Assembly (NCBI RefSeq): GCF_029892105.1
Contig: NZ_JARZAJ010000001.1
Coordinates: 248,001-312,000, forward strand
Direction: 5' to 3'
DNA: 64,000 nt
DNA from: Kitasatospora sp. GP82
GTDB taxonomy: Bacteria; Actinomycetota; Actinomycetes; Streptomycetales; Streptomycetaceae
Shown: positions 44,771-53,572 of the stretch, one piece after another
How positions within the stretch are numbered: position 1 is the stretch's first letter
How the letters are laid out: every line of letters starts with the position of its first letter
The notes under the pieces: generated by a model
What the model saw: only the letters and a program-made list of their open reading frames with translations
Database searches by the model: none
Told to the model about the DNA's origin: nothing
Made by a program: the position numbers and the translations under genes

Positions 44771-46054
44771 GTGAAGCGTCAGCTCATCGCGGCGGTCGGC
44801 GTCGCAGCTATGGCCGTCGGCCTCGCGGCTTGTGGTTCGGACGCCAAGACGGACGGTGGCAACAGCGCTGCCCCCACCAGCCTCACCGTCTGGCTCACCG
44901 TCGACGCCCAGCAGAACTGGCCTGATCTGGTCAAGTCCGCCGACGACCAGCTGACCGCCAAGTACCCGGGCATCAAGATCAACCACGAGTACTACGGGTG
45001 GAAGGACAAGAACCCGAAGCTGGACTCGGTTCTCGCCACCAACCAGGTGCCGGACGTGGTCGAGATGGGCAACACCGAGATGCTGCCCTACATGATCAAG
45101 GGTGCGCTGGCTCCGCTGGACACCTCGAAGTTCGAGAACAGCGGTGCCTGGCTGGACGGCCTCAAGGCCTCGGTCACCTACAACGACAAGGTCTTCGGCG
45201 TGCCGTACTACGCCGGTGCCCGCGTCGCGACCTGGCGCAAGGACGTCGCCGCCGACGCCGGCGTGACCGCCACCCCGAAGACCTACGCCGAGCTGACCGC
45301 CGACCTGGACAAGATCCAGGCCAAGCAGGGCGACAAGTTCTCCGCCTGGTACCAGCCGTCGCGCGACTGGTACACCGCGATGTCCTTCGTGGCCGACGCC
45401 GGCGGCTCGATCGCCACGCAGGACGGCGGCAAGTGGAAGGCCAGCCTGGAGAGCCCGGAGGCGATCAAGGGCCTGACCGCCTGGAAGGACGCCCTCGGCA
45501 AGTACATGAAGGGCGACCTGACCAAGGACGACGCCGACCGCTACATCGTCTACGGCCTGGGCCAGTCCGGCATGATCTACGGCGCCGGCTGGGAGGGCGG
45601 CTCCGCCGCCGACCCGAAGTTCGACAAGACCGGCGGCAAGCTGAAGGACAACCTGGTCTCCTTCGTGATGCCCGGCCCGTCCGGCAAGAACCTGAGCACC
45701 TTCCTCGGCGGCTCCGACCTGGCCGTCCCGGTCAAGTCGAAGGCCAAGGACGTCGCCTCGGAGTGGATCAACTTCTTCACCAACTCCAAGGCCCAGGACG
45801 CCCTGGTCAAGGCAGGCAACCTGCCGAACAACAAGACCCAGCTGGCCCCGCTGAAGAGCGACCCGAAGGTCGGCGCCTCGGCCGAGGCCGCCGAGCTCAG
45901 CTGGTTCGTCCCGACCGCGCCGGGCTGGCTGCAGGTCGAGAAGGCGAACATCCTGCAGAACGCCCTGCAGGACATCGCCCAGGGCAAGAAGACCGTCGAG
46001 GCCGCTGCGAAGGACGCCGACACGGCCATCGACGCCGTCATCAACAACGCCTGA
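44771..46054 (+). CDS. dasA: Chitobiose/GlcNAc ABC-transporter lipoprotein DasA
   Basis: 427-residue family-1 solute-binding lipoprotein. The signal peptide is VKRQLIAAVGVAAMAVGLAAC with lipobox L-A-A-C; the mature part is a sugar-binding fold with SLTVWLTVDAQQNWPD and a KYPGIK motif. DasA delivers N,N'-diacetylchitobiose (and possibly GlcNAc) to DasBC. GTG 44771 with GGAGG 7 nt upstream. Repressed by DasR through the dre sites. Confidence 0.93.
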   Translation: MKRQLIAAVGVAAMAVGLAACGSDAKTDGGNSAAPTSLTVWLTVDAQQNWPDLVKSADDQLTAKYPGIKINHEYYGWKDKNPKLDSVLATNQVPDVVEMGNTEMLPYMIKGALAPLDTSKFENSGAWLDGLKASVTYNDKVFGVPYYAGARVATWRKDVAADAGVTATPKTYAELTADLDKIQAKQGDKFSAWYQPSRDWYTAMSFVADAGGSIATQDGGKWKASLESPEAIKGLTAWKDALGKYMKGDLTKDDADRYIVYGLGQSGMIYGAGWEGGSAADPKFDKTGGKLKDNLVSFVMPGPSGKNLSTFLGGSDLAVPVKSKAKDVASEWINFFTNSKAQDALVKAGNLPNNKTQLAPLKSDPKVGASAEAAELSWFVPTAPGWLQVEKANILQNALQDIAQGKKTVEAAAKDADTAIDAVINNA

Positions 46055-46163
46055 CGGACGGTCGGCAGCCCGCCGGTCCCCTCCACGCCGAGGGGGCCGG
46101 CGGGCCCAGGCCGTGAGGCCACTTGAGAACCTGCAAGCGCCAGGCGTAGCTGAGGAGCACGTG

Positions 46164-47159
46164 ATGAGTGCCGAGACATCCACCGTGAAGGTGCCGCCGC
46201 AGCGGCCCTCGTCATCCACGGGGGCGCCGGCTCCCAGAGCCGAGCGCCCGGCGAGGAAGAGCGGCCGGTTCTCGGGTCAGGCCGCGCCCTGGCTGCTGCT
46301 CGCGCCGACCCTGGTCGTCCTGGCCGTGGTCCTCGGCTACCCGCTGGTGCGCCTGGCCACCCTCTCCTTCCAGAAGTTCGGCCAGTCCCAGCTCTGGGGC
46401 TTCCAGCCCACCGAGTGGGTCGGCTTCCAGAACTTCACCACCGTGCTCGGCGACAGCGTCTTCTGGGACGTCGTGGTGCGCACCATCCTCTTCGCCGTCG
46501 GCGCGGTCGTGTTCACCATGGTGATCGGCATGGCCCTCGCGATGCTGCTGATGCGGGTCTCCGGCTGGGTGAAGACGCTCATCAACGTCGCCCTGGTGGC
46601 GAGCTGGGCGATGCCGATCGTGGTCGCCGTCACCGTCTTCAAGTGGATGTTCGACTCCGACTACGGCGTCGTCAACTGGCTGCTGAGCCGTATCCCGGGC
46701 CTGGACTTCGACCGCCACAACTGGTTCATCGACTCCACCCAGGGCTTCACCATCATCATGGCGCTGGTGGTCTGGGGCGCCGTGCCGTTCGTCGCGATCA
46801 CCCTGCACGCAGGTCTCACCCAGGTGCCCAAGGAGCTGGAGGAGGCCGCGCGGATGGACGGCGCCGGAGCCGTCAAGGTCTTCCGCTACGTCACCCTGCC
46901 GGTGCTCAAGCCCATCATCGTCATGCTGGCCACCCTCTCGGTCATCTGGGACATGGGCGTCTTCCCCCAGGTCTTCCTGATGCGCGGCGGTCACCCCGAG
47001 CCCGAGTACCAGCTGCTCACCACGTACTCGTACGACAAGGCGTTCGTGGTCAACGACTACTCCATGGGTTCGGCCATCGCCCTGCTCACCGTGCTGCTGC
47101 TGCTCGGCGTGATCGCCGTGTACATGCGGCAGATGCTGAAGATCGGAGAGGTCGAGTGA
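46164..47159 (+). CDS. dasB: ABC-transporter permease DasB
   Basis: 331-residue MalF-like permease with six transmembrane helices after a ~40-residue flexible N-terminus; EAA loop ELEEAARMDGAGAVKVFRYVTLP contacts the ATPase. Part of dasABC. There is no ATPase gene in the operon; streptomycete systems of this type use the shared ATPase MsiK encoded elsewhere. ATG 46164 has GAGGAG upstream. Overlaps dasC by GTGA. Confidence 0.92.
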   Translation: MSAETSTVKVPPQRPSSSTGAPAPRAERPARKSGRFSGQAAPWLLLAPTLVVLAVVLGYPLVRLATLSFQKFGQSQLWGFQPTEWVGFQNFTTVLGDSVFWDVVVRTILFAVGAVVFTMVIGMALAMLLMRVSGWVKTLINVALVASWAMPIVVAVTVFKWMFDSDYGVVNWLLSRIPGLDFDRHNWFIDSTQGFTIIMALVVWGAVPFVAITLHAGLTQVPKELEEAARMDGAGAVKVFRYVTLPVLKPIIVMLATLSVIWDMGVFPQVFLMRGGHPEPEYQLLTTYSYDKAFVVNDYSMGSAIALLTVLLLLGVIAVYMRQMLKIGEVE

Positions 47160-47998
47160 CGACCGAAGTGAAGCAGCCGCGTCCCAAGGGCCGCGCGGTC
47201 TACAACCTGATCGGCCTGCTGGTCGCCGCGGTCATGGGCTTCCCGGTGTACTGGATGATCAACACCGCGCTGAAGCCGGCCAAGGACTCCATCTCGCCGA
47301 CGCCGAAGTTCCTGCCCTTCCCGCTGTCGCTGGAGAACTTCCACCGGGCGCTGCAGATCTCCGACTTCTGGGGCCCGGTCACCCGCAGCCTGATCATCGC
47401 GGGCTCCACCGTGGGCATCGGCCTGGTGGTCGGCCTGCTGGCCGCGCTGGCGATCTCGCGCTTCGCCTTCCGCGGCCGCAAGGTGGTCATCGTGGGCATT
47501 CTGACGGTGCAGATGGTGCCGCTGGTCGCGATGATCATCCCGGTCTTCCTGCTGCTCAACGACCTCGGCCAGTACAACAAGCTGACCGGCATCATCCTGA
47601 CCTACCTGACCTTCGTGCTCCCCTTCACGGTGTGGACCCTGCGTGGCTTCATCGTGAACATCCCCAAGGAGCTGGAGGAGTCCGCGATGGTCGACGGCTG
47701 TACCCGTACCGGGGCCTTCGTCCGCGTGGTCTTCCCGCTGCTCGCGCCCGGCCTGGTCGCCACCGCGATCTACGGCTTCATCCAGGCGTGGAACGAGTAC
47801 CTGTACGCCCTCCAGCTGCTCAGTCAGCAGAACACCACCGCCACCGTCTGGCTCGGCAACTTCACCACCACCCGTGGCACCGAGTACGCGCCGATGATGG
47901 CCGGCTCGACCATGATGGCGATCCCCGTGGTGATCTTCTTCCTGCTGGTCCAGCGCCGTATCGCCTCCGGCCTAACGGCCGGTGCCGTGAAGGGGTGA
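47156..47998 (+). CDS. dasC: ABC-transporter permease DasC
   Basis: 280-residue MalG-like permease, six helices, EAA loop ELEESAMVDGCTRTGAFVRVVFPLL. GTG start overlaps the dasB stop (4 nt) and its own stop overlaps the next gene, so the whole operon is translationally coupled. Confidence 0.93.
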   Translation: MTTEVKQPRPKGRAVYNLIGLLVAAVMGFPVYWMINTALKPAKDSISPTPKFLPFPLSLENFHRALQISDFWGPVTRSLIIAGSTVGIGLVVGLLAALAISRFAFRGRKVVIVGILTVQMVPLVAMIIPVFLLLNDLGQYNKLTGIILTYLTFVLPFTVWTLRGFIVNIPKELEESAMVDGCTRTGAFVRVVFPLLAPGLVATAIYGFIQAWNEYLYALQLLSQQNTTATVWLGNFTTTRGTEYAPMMAGSTMMAIPVVIFFLLVQRRIASGLTAGAVKG

Positions 47999-49524
47999 CC
48001 CGAGCCGTGAGTATTCTCGTTCCGGCGGTCGCGGACAGCGACCAGCTGCACCGCGACGCCCTGACGGTCCTTCAGCCGGGCTTCGTCGGCACCGCTCCGC
48101 CCGAGTGGCTGCGCCGCCACCTGGCGGCCGGTCTCGGCTCGGTCGCCCTGTTCGGACGGAACGTCACCGACCCGGAGCAGCTGGCCGCGCTCACCGCGGC
48201 GCTGCGCTCGGAGAACCCGGACGTGCTGGTCGCCATCGACGAGGAGGGCGGCGACGTCACCCGTCTGGAGGCCGGCTCGGGGTCCTCCTGGCCGGGCAAC
48301 CTCGCCCTCGGCGCGATCGACGATCCGGCACTGACCCGCGATGTCGCCCGTGAGCTCGGCCGGGCGCTGGCCGCCTGCGGCGTCAACTACAACTGGGCGC
48401 CCTCGGCCGACGTCAACTCCAACCCGCGCAATCCGGTGATCGGGGTCCGCTCCTTCGGCGCCGACCCCGGGCTGTGCGCCCGGCACACCGCGGCCTGGGT
48501 GGAGGGCCTGCAGTCGGTCGGTGTGGCCGCCTGTGCCAAGCACTTCCCCGGCCACGGTGACACCGCCGTGGACTCCCACCTCGGCCTGCCCGTGGTGGAC
48601 GTGGACGTGGACCTGCTGCGCTCGCGCGACCTGGTCCCGTTCATGGCCGCGATCGAGGCCGGCGCCAAGGCCGTGATGACCGCTCACATCATGATCCCGG
48701 CGCTGGACCCGACGTTGCCCGCCACCCTCAGCCGGGCCGTGCTCAGCGACCTGCTGCGCGGCTCGCTGGGGTACCAGGGCCTGATCGTCACCGACGGCAT
48801 CGAGATGGGCGCGATCGCCGACACCTACGGCACCGGCGAGGGCACCGTCCTGGCCCTGATCGCCGGAGCCGACGCGATCTGTGTCGGCGGCGGTCTGGCC
48901 GACGAGGAGACGGTGCTGCACCTGCGCGACGCCATCGTGGAGGCGGTCCGCGCCCGCCGGCTGAGCGAGGAGCGCCTGGCCGACGCGGCCCAGCGGGTCC
49001 GCGGTCTCGGCAACTGGGCCCGGATCGAGGCCCAGGGCGAACTGGCCGAGCCGGACCTGGCGATCGGCCTGCGGGCCGCCCGCCGGGCACTGCGCGTGGT
49101 CCGGGCGCCGGGTGCGGCCGTCGCCCCGGTGACCGAGCGCCCGTACGTGGCCTCGTTCTCCCCGCAGGCGAACATCGCGGTGGGCGACGAAACGCCGTGG
49201 GGCGTGGCCGGGATGCTGGCGGCCCGCTTCCCCGGGACGCGAACCGCGAGGTTCGGCCCGGACATCGAGCTGGACGAGGTGGAGGCCGGGGTGCTCGCCG
49301 GGGCAGCCGGCCGCCGCCTCGTCCTGGTGGTCAGGGACGCCCATCGGCACACCTGGATGTCCGCGGCCCTGGACCGGCTGGTGACGGCCCGTCCGGACGC
49401 CCTGGTGGTCGAGATGGGTGTACCGCAGGCCGTCCCGGTCGGGGCGCTGCACGTCGCCACCCATGGCGCGGCCAGGGTCTGCGGACTGGCCGCCGTCGAG
49501 GTGCTGACCGGGCAACAGGTCTGA
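47995..49524 (+). CDS. dasD: GH3 beta-N-acetylhexosaminidase (NagZ/DasD-like)
   Basis: 509-residue glycoside hydrolase family 3 protein with no signal peptide, expected in the cytoplasm to split imported chitobiose into GlcNAc. The signature KHFPGHGDT (His acid/base region) and the nucleophile Asp in VTDGIEMGAI are visible. The last ~150 residues are a variable C-terminal domain. The GTG start overlaps the dasC stop (GTGA). A strong hairpin follows the operon. Confidence 0.88.
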   Translation: MTRAVSILVPAVADSDQLHRDALTVLQPGFVGTAPPEWLRRHLAAGLGSVALFGRNVTDPEQLAALTAALRSENPDVLVAIDEEGGDVTRLEAGSGSSWPGNLALGAIDDPALTRDVARELGRALAACGVNYNWAPSADVNSNPRNPVIGVRSFGADPGLCARHTAAWVEGLQSVGVAACAKHFPGHGDTAVDSHLGLPVVDVDVDLLRSRDLVPFMAAIEAGAKAVMTAHIMIPALDPTLPATLSRAVLSDLLRGSLGYQGLIVTDGIEMGAIADTYGTGEGTVLALIAGADAICVGGGLADEETVLHLRDAIVEAVRARRLSEERLADAAQRVRGLGNWARIEAQGELAEPDLAIGLRAARRALRVVRAPGAAVAPVTERPYVASFSPQANIAVGDETPWGVAGMLAARFPGTRTARFGPDIELDEVEAGVLAGAAGRRLVLVVRDAHRHTWMSAALDRLVTARPDALVVEMGVPQAVPVGALHVATHGAARVCGLAAVEVLTGQQV

Positions 49525-49535
49525 GTCGCGCTCAT

Positions 49536-49583
49536 GGCCCGGGGCCCGCTGGAGAGTCAACTCCGGCGGGCCCCGGGCCTTTT
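49536..49583 (+). terminator. das operon terminator
   Basis: 19-bp near-perfect stem GGCCCGGGGCCCGCTGGAG / CTCCGGCGGGCCCCGGGCC with a 6-nt loop followed by TTTT; an intrinsic terminator by any standard. Confidence 0.9.
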
Positions 49584-49960
49584 GTGACCATGTTCCCGAA
49601 CGGCAAGCCGCTGCCCTCCTTCATCGGCGGCTCGGACCTGGCGGTGACCGCCGAGTCGCCCGTCGCCGAGCCGGCCAAGGACTGGATCCGGATGGTCACC
49701 AGCACCGGGTCCGAGCAGACCCTCGCCGACAAGGGCACCCTCCCGAACAACCTGACCCAGCTGGAGCCGCCGAAGACCAGCCCACCACGGCCGCCGCCAA
49801 CGCCGTGCCGGATGCCTGGTTCACCCTGCCGGCGCCCGGCTGGAGTGCGGTCGAGAAGCAGAACGTGCTGGTCGACATGCTGAACGGCATCCCGGGCGGC
49901 AAGGCGGTGGACGCCGCGACCAAGGACGCGGACGCGGTGATCGACAAGCTGATCAACAAC
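49581..49960 (+). pseudogene. Remnant of a second DasA-like sugar-binding protein gene
   Basis: A frame starting at 49581 (FVTMFPNGKPLPSFIGGSDLAV) matches the C-terminal third of the intact DasA (FVMPGPSGKNLSTFLGGSDLAV) and continues to LPNNLTQLEPPKT. From about 49790 the homology jumps to another frame (AVPDAWFTLPAPGWSAVEKQ, compare DasA ELSWFVPTAPGWLQVEKA) and ends at VIDKLINN without DasA's stop codon. So it lacks the first ~270 residues and has an internal frameshift and lost stop. It begins right at the terminator of the das operon. A gene-conversion or old duplication remnant is likely; the copy is diverged from dasA. Confidence 0.85.
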
Positions 49961-50165
49961 CCGTCCCGAGACCGGCCCCGGTGCGCCGTTCCCGGTCCGG
50001 ACGGCGCACCGGGTGTGCTCCACCCGGGCTGTCCCCGTAGGATCGTCACAGGGCGCCGACCATCCCACCGGCGCCCGCAGCGAGTGTGCGGACTCGCCGC
50101 CGTAGAGGTCCCCGTCAGGCATCCGTCCGACCGGGGTATCACCATCTCATCGGAGGCACATTCAG

Positions 50166-51224
50166 ATGTCCGACCCGCAGACCACTTCCGTCCCCGGCCG
50201 GATCATGGCGGCGGAGATGGCCGAGCAGCCGGCCGTCCTGCAGCGCATCCTCGACGAGGGCGCCCCGAAGATCCGCGAGATCGCGTCCCAGATCGCCGCC
50301 CGCAACCCGCGCTTCGTCCTGCTGACGGCGCGCGGCACGTCCGACAACGCGGCGCTGTATGCGAAGTACCTGATCGAGGTACTGCTGGGCAAGCCGGCCG
50401 GCCTCACCTCGATGTCCACCACCACGGCGTACGGCGCCAAGCCGGACCTCACCGACGTGCTGGTCATCACCGTCAGCCAGTCCGGCGGCTCGCCCGACCT
50501 GGTGGCCTCCACCAAGGCCGCCCGCGAGGCCGGTGCGATCACGCTGGCCGTCACCAACAACGCCGACTCGCCGCTGGCCGAGGTCTCCGAGTTCCACATC
50601 GACGTCCTGGCGGGCCCGGAGAAGGCTCTGCCGGCCACCAAGACCTACACCGCCGAGCTGCTCGCCCTCTACCTGCTGATCGAGGGCCTGCGCGGCAGCG
50701 ACGGTGCGGCCGCCAAGGTGCTGCCCGAGCTGGCCGCACAGATCCTGGCCCGCCAGAGCGAGGTGAAGGCCCTGGCCGAGCGCTACCGTTTCGCCCAGCG
50801 CCTGGTCATCACCTCGCGCGGCTACGGCTACCCCACCGCCCGCGAGGCGGCGCTGAAGCTGATGGAGACCACCTACATCCCGGCCTCCCCGTTCTCCGGC
50901 GCCGACCTGCTGCACGGCCCGCTGGCCATGGTGGACAACGTCTCCCCGGTCATCGCGATCGTCCCGGACGGCAAGGGCGGCGAGGCCCTGCAGCCGGTCC
51001 TGGACCGACTGCGCGGCCGTGGCGCGGACCTGGTGGTCGTCGGCCAGCGGGACCAGGTGGAGGCCGCCTCCGCAGGCTTCGCCCTGCCCGCCGGGGTGCC
51101 CGAGGAGGTCCAGCCGATCCTGGAGATCCTCCCGCTCCAGCTGCTGGCGTACGAGGTCACCATCGCCCGCGGCCAGGACCCGGACGCCCCCCGCGCGCTC
51201 GCCAAGGTCACCGAGACCCACTGA
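50166..51224 (+). CDS. SIS-domain sugar isomerase/deaminase (GlmS C-terminal-like)
   Basis: 352-residue two-SIS-domain protein. Each SIS domain binds phosphosugar: LTARGTSDNAALYAKY and VSQSGGSPDL in the first, TSRGYGYPTAREAALKLMET in the second. It resembles the isomerase half of GlmS or NagB-II enzymes that handle glucosamine-6-phosphate, fitting the das neighbourhood. GGAGG 9 nt before the ATG. It has its own promoter region, after the pseudogene. Confidence 0.85.
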   Translation: MSDPQTTSVPGRIMAAEMAEQPAVLQRILDEGAPKIREIASQIAARNPRFVLLTARGTSDNAALYAKYLIEVLLGKPAGLTSMSTTTAYGAKPDLTDVLVITVSQSGGSPDLVASTKAAREAGAITLAVTNNADSPLAEVSEFHIDVLAGPEKALPATKTYTAELLALYLLIEGLRGSDGAAAKVLPELAAQILARQSEVKALAERYRFAQRLVITSRGYGYPTAREAALKLMETTYIPASPFSGADLLHGPLAMVDNVSPVIAIVPDGKGGEALQPVLDRLRGRGADLVVVGQRDQVEAASAGFALPAGVPEEVQPILEILPLQLLAYEVTIARGQDPDAPRALAKVTETH

Positions 51225-51235
51225 CGCAGACGCCA

Positions 51236-51274
51236 GGATGCCCCCGGCCGTCCAGAGGACAGCCGGGGGCATCC
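51236..51274. terminator. Terminator after the SIS-domain gene
   Basis: 13-bp stem GGATGCCCCCGGC / GCCGGGGGCATCC, loop 13 nt. On the minus strand the same hairpin would end the candidate small RNA. Confidence 0.75.
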
Positions 51275-51390
51275 CCACACCCGGGCACCCCGACAAGGGG
51301 CACGGGGGTCGTCGGTGGGCACCGAGATCACCTGCGCCCCTGTCGGGGCACCCAGTTGCCCGATGTGCCGGACGGCATAAAAGCACTACG
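51236..51390 (-). ncRNA. Candidate scr5239-like small RNA (strand uncertain)
   Basis: The intergenic space before the PdtaS-type kinase gene is where S. coelicolor encodes the conserved, DasR-dependent 159-nt sRNA scr5239. Here 51282-51360 folds into a strong long hairpin (GGGCACCCCGACAAGGGGCA opposite GCGCCCCTGTCGGGGCACCC) with an internal CGGTG/CACCG hairpin and a C-rich loop, and 51236-51274 forms a second hairpin able to serve as 3' end on the minus strand. Two dre-like sites lie 190-240 bp away. Sequence identity to scr5239 is not verified; a plus-strand transcript is possible. Confidence 0.4.
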
Positions 51391-51413
51391 GGCCACGGCG
51401 CCGACACAGGACC

Positions 51414-51566
51414 CTCAACCCGTGCGGCACCGCAGCCCGGAGCTGTCGTCGGGCGCCTGTGCCGACCGATGGCTGTGCGGGGCCCTCGGGCGTCGGCGTC
51501 CGACCGAGGAGCTGCCTCGCGCGGTCAGGGCAGTTGCGCGGGGGCGGCTCCTTGGTGCTTCTTCAT
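51414..51566. repeat. Gene-free repeat-like spacer
   Basis: GC-rich, repeat-like spacer (TGTCGTCGGGCGCCTGTGCC near 51446, GGCAGTTGCGCGGGGGCGGC near 51529) resembling the dispersed intergenic elements. No gene seen. Confidence 0.35.
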
Positions 51567-51582
51567 TGTGGACTAGACCAAT
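51567..51582. promoter_or_regulatory. dre-like DasR site upstream of the sensor-kinase gene (1)
   Basis: TGTGGACTAGACCAAT matches the dre consensus ACTGGTCTAGACCAGT at 12 of 16 positions, including the central CTAGACCA. Confidence 0.5.
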
Positions 51583-51607
51583 CTGGCTTGTCCAGGGAGG
51601 GCCCAAA

Positions 51608-51623
51608 ATTGGTCTGGACAACT
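51608..51623. promoter_or_regulatory. dre-like DasR site upstream of the sensor-kinase gene (2)
   Basis: ATTGGTCTGGACAACT matches dre at 12 of 16 positions; the two sites are 41 bp apart (about four helical turns). Confidence 0.5.
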
Positions 51624-51676
51624 TGGAGCGGGTGGTTGCCGGAGCCGGTGCGGCCTCCTCCGGTTACGCTCACAAT

Positions 51677-53194
51677 GTGCCCTCGCTGAACGAACTCGTC
51701 CGCCGCCACACCACGCTGACCGGTGCCGATGTGGAATGGCTCCACATGCTGGTCTCGGAGTGGCAGCTGCTCTCCGACCTCTCCTTCGCCGACCTGGTGC
51801 TCTGGATCCCCACCTGGGACGGCATCCGGTACGTCTCGGTCGCCCAGATGCGCCCCAACACCGGGCCGACCTCCTACCAGGACGACATGGTCGGCCACCT
51901 GGTCCCGCGTGGCCGCCGCCCGCTGCTGGACGCCGCCTTCGACGAGGGGCGGATCGTGCGCGAGGGCGATCCGGAGTGGCGCGAGGAGGTGCCGGTACGG
52001 GTCGAGTCGATCCCGGTCCGGCGCGAGGGCCGGGTACTCGGGGTGATCGCCCGCAACACCAACCTGCTGACCGTCCGCACGCCCAGCCGGCTGGAGCTCA
52101 CCTATCTGCAGAGCGCCTCCGACCTGGCCCAGATGATCGCCGCAGGAACGTTTCCGTACCCCGCCGAGCAGACCGATATGGACGCCGCCCCCCGGGTCGG
52201 CGACGGTCTGATCCGCCTGGACGCCGACGGCATCGTCACCTACGCCAGCCCCAACGCGCTCTCCGCCTACCACCGTCTCGGGCTCACCACTGACCTGGTC
52301 GGCAGTCATCTCGGCTCCACCACCGCCGAGTTGGTCCCTCCGTCGCGCGGCGCGGTGCACGAGGCACTGGTCAAGCTGGCCAGCGGCTGGGCCCCCCGGC
52401 AGACCGAGGTCGAGGTCCAGGGGGGAGTGGTCACCCTGCGGGCCATCCCGCTGAAGCCCAAGGGGGTGCTCACCGGCTCGCTGGTGCTCTGCCGCGACGT
52501 CACCGAACTGCGCCGCCGCGACCGCGAGCTGATGACCAAGGACGCCACCATCCGGGAGATCCACCACCGGGTGAAGAACAACCTGCAGACGGTGGCGGCC
52601 CTGCTGCGCTTGCAGGCCCGCCGGATGGACTCGGAGACCGGGCGGGCCGCGCTGGACGAGGCCGTCCGCCGGGTCGGCTCGATCGCCATCGTGCACGAGA
52701 CGCTCTCGCAGGCCCTGGACGAGAAGGTGGCCTTCGACGAGATCGCCGACCGGGTGCTCGCGATGGTCAAGGAGCTGTCCCAGGACGGCAGGGTGGCGAC
52801 CAGGCGCACCGGCAGTTTCGGCATCCTCTCCGCCGAGGTCGCCACTCCGCTGGCGATGGTGCTCACCGAACTGCTGCAGAACGCCCTCGAGCACGCCTTC
52901 GGCACGAAGTCCGAGGGAAACCTGGAGGTCAGCGCGTTGCGCGGCCGGGCACCCGCCAGCGGCAAGGGCTGGTCGGACAGCTGGAACGGCGGTGCGAAGC
53001 CGGCCGAGTACCTGCTGATCACGGTGCAGGACGACGGCAAGGGCATGCCCGAGGGCTTCGACCCGCAGCAGGCGGGCAACCTGGGTCTGCAGATCGTCCG
53101 TACGCTCTGCACCAATGAGCTGGGTGGCACCTTCGACATGGTCGCCGCACCGGACGGCGGCACGAAGGTGATCCTGGAGATCCCGGTTCGCTAG
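51677..53194 (+). CDS. pdtaS: PdtaS-type sensor histidine kinase
   Basis: 505-residue cytosolic histidine kinase of the HisKA_2/HWE-like PdtaS type: an N-terminal GAF-like sensor (residues ~1-150), a PAS domain (~175-285), HisKA_2 with the phosphorylated His in EIHHRVKNNLQTVAALLRLQ, and an HATPase domain with LTELLQNALEHAF (N box), DDGKGMP and NLGLQIV. In mycobacteria PdtaS pairs with the RNA-binding regulator PdtaR encoded elsewhere. GTG 51677 starts the mRNA almost directly: TACGCT (51665-51670) is a -10-like hexamer 7 bp upstream, and no Shine-Dalgarno is visible, so the mRNA may be leaderless. Confidence 0.9.
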   Translation: MPSLNELVRRHTTLTGADVEWLHMLVSEWQLLSDLSFADLVLWIPTWDGIRYVSVAQMRPNTGPTSYQDDMVGHLVPRGRRPLLDAAFDEGRIVREGDPEWREEVPVRVESIPVRREGRVLGVIARNTNLLTVRTPSRLELTYLQSASDLAQMIAAGTFPYPAEQTDMDAAPRVGDGLIRLDADGIVTYASPNALSAYHRLGLTTDLVGSHLGSTTAELVPPSRGAVHEALVKLASGWAPRQTEVEVQGGVVTLRAIPLKPKGVLTGSLVLCRDVTELRRRDRELMTKDATIREIHHRVKNNLQTVAALLRLQARRMDSETGRAALDEAVRRVGSIAIVHETLSQALDEKVAFDEIADRVLAMVKELSQDGRVATRRTGSFGILSAEVATPLAMVLTELLQNALEHAFGTKSEGNLEVSALRGRAPASGKGWSDSWNGGAKPAEYLLITVQDDGKGMPEGFDPQQAGNLGLQIVRTLCTNELGGTFDMVAAPDGGTKVILEIPVR

Positions 53195-53268
53195 CTCCTC
53201 GCGAGCCGAGGAGCGTCGGCACCGGCTCAGAGTGCCCGGTGGCGAGCGAGGGGTCAGAAAAGAGAAAC

Positions 53269-53307
53269 GAGGCCCTGTCGACCGGGGGGGTGGGTCGACA
53301 GGGCCTC
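53269..53307 (+). terminator. Terminator 1 after pdtaS
   Basis: 15-bp stem GAGGCCCTGTCGACC / GGTCGACAGGGCCTC, 9-nt loop; first of two tandem hairpins. Confidence 0.75.
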
Positions 53308-53311
53308 TCAA

Positions 53312-53348
53312 CCCGTTCCGGCCGTCGGGGGGAGTCGGCCGGAACGGG
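53312..53348. terminator. Terminator 2 between pdtaS and wblE
   Basis: 13-bp stem CCCGTTCCGGCCG / CGGCCGGAACGGG, 11-nt loop, directly after the first hairpin. Together they insulate the convergent pdtaS and wblE genes. The remaining 53349-53572 shows no gene. Confidence 0.7.
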
Positions 53349-53572
53349 GGCTCTTTGGTGGTGCGACGCCGGGCCCGTGTGTTGCACACGGTGAGCGGCT
53401 CAGGTCCACAGTATTGCTCTAAGTGAGCAGTAGCAAGTGGCCTGGCCGCTCGGCGTGGTCCGGGTCTCGCCGAAGCGTGGCCCGTTCTGCGGAAGGCTCG
53501 GCCGGTGCTGCGACAGTCGTCGCGGGGGCGGAGCCCTTGATCATGGGTTGATCAGGTCCAGCTGAGTGTGTG

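Noticed and set aside
44642..46219. 525-codon minus-strand frame over dasA
   Set aside because: dasA is unmistakable by lipobox and family motifs; the minus frame lacks any motif.
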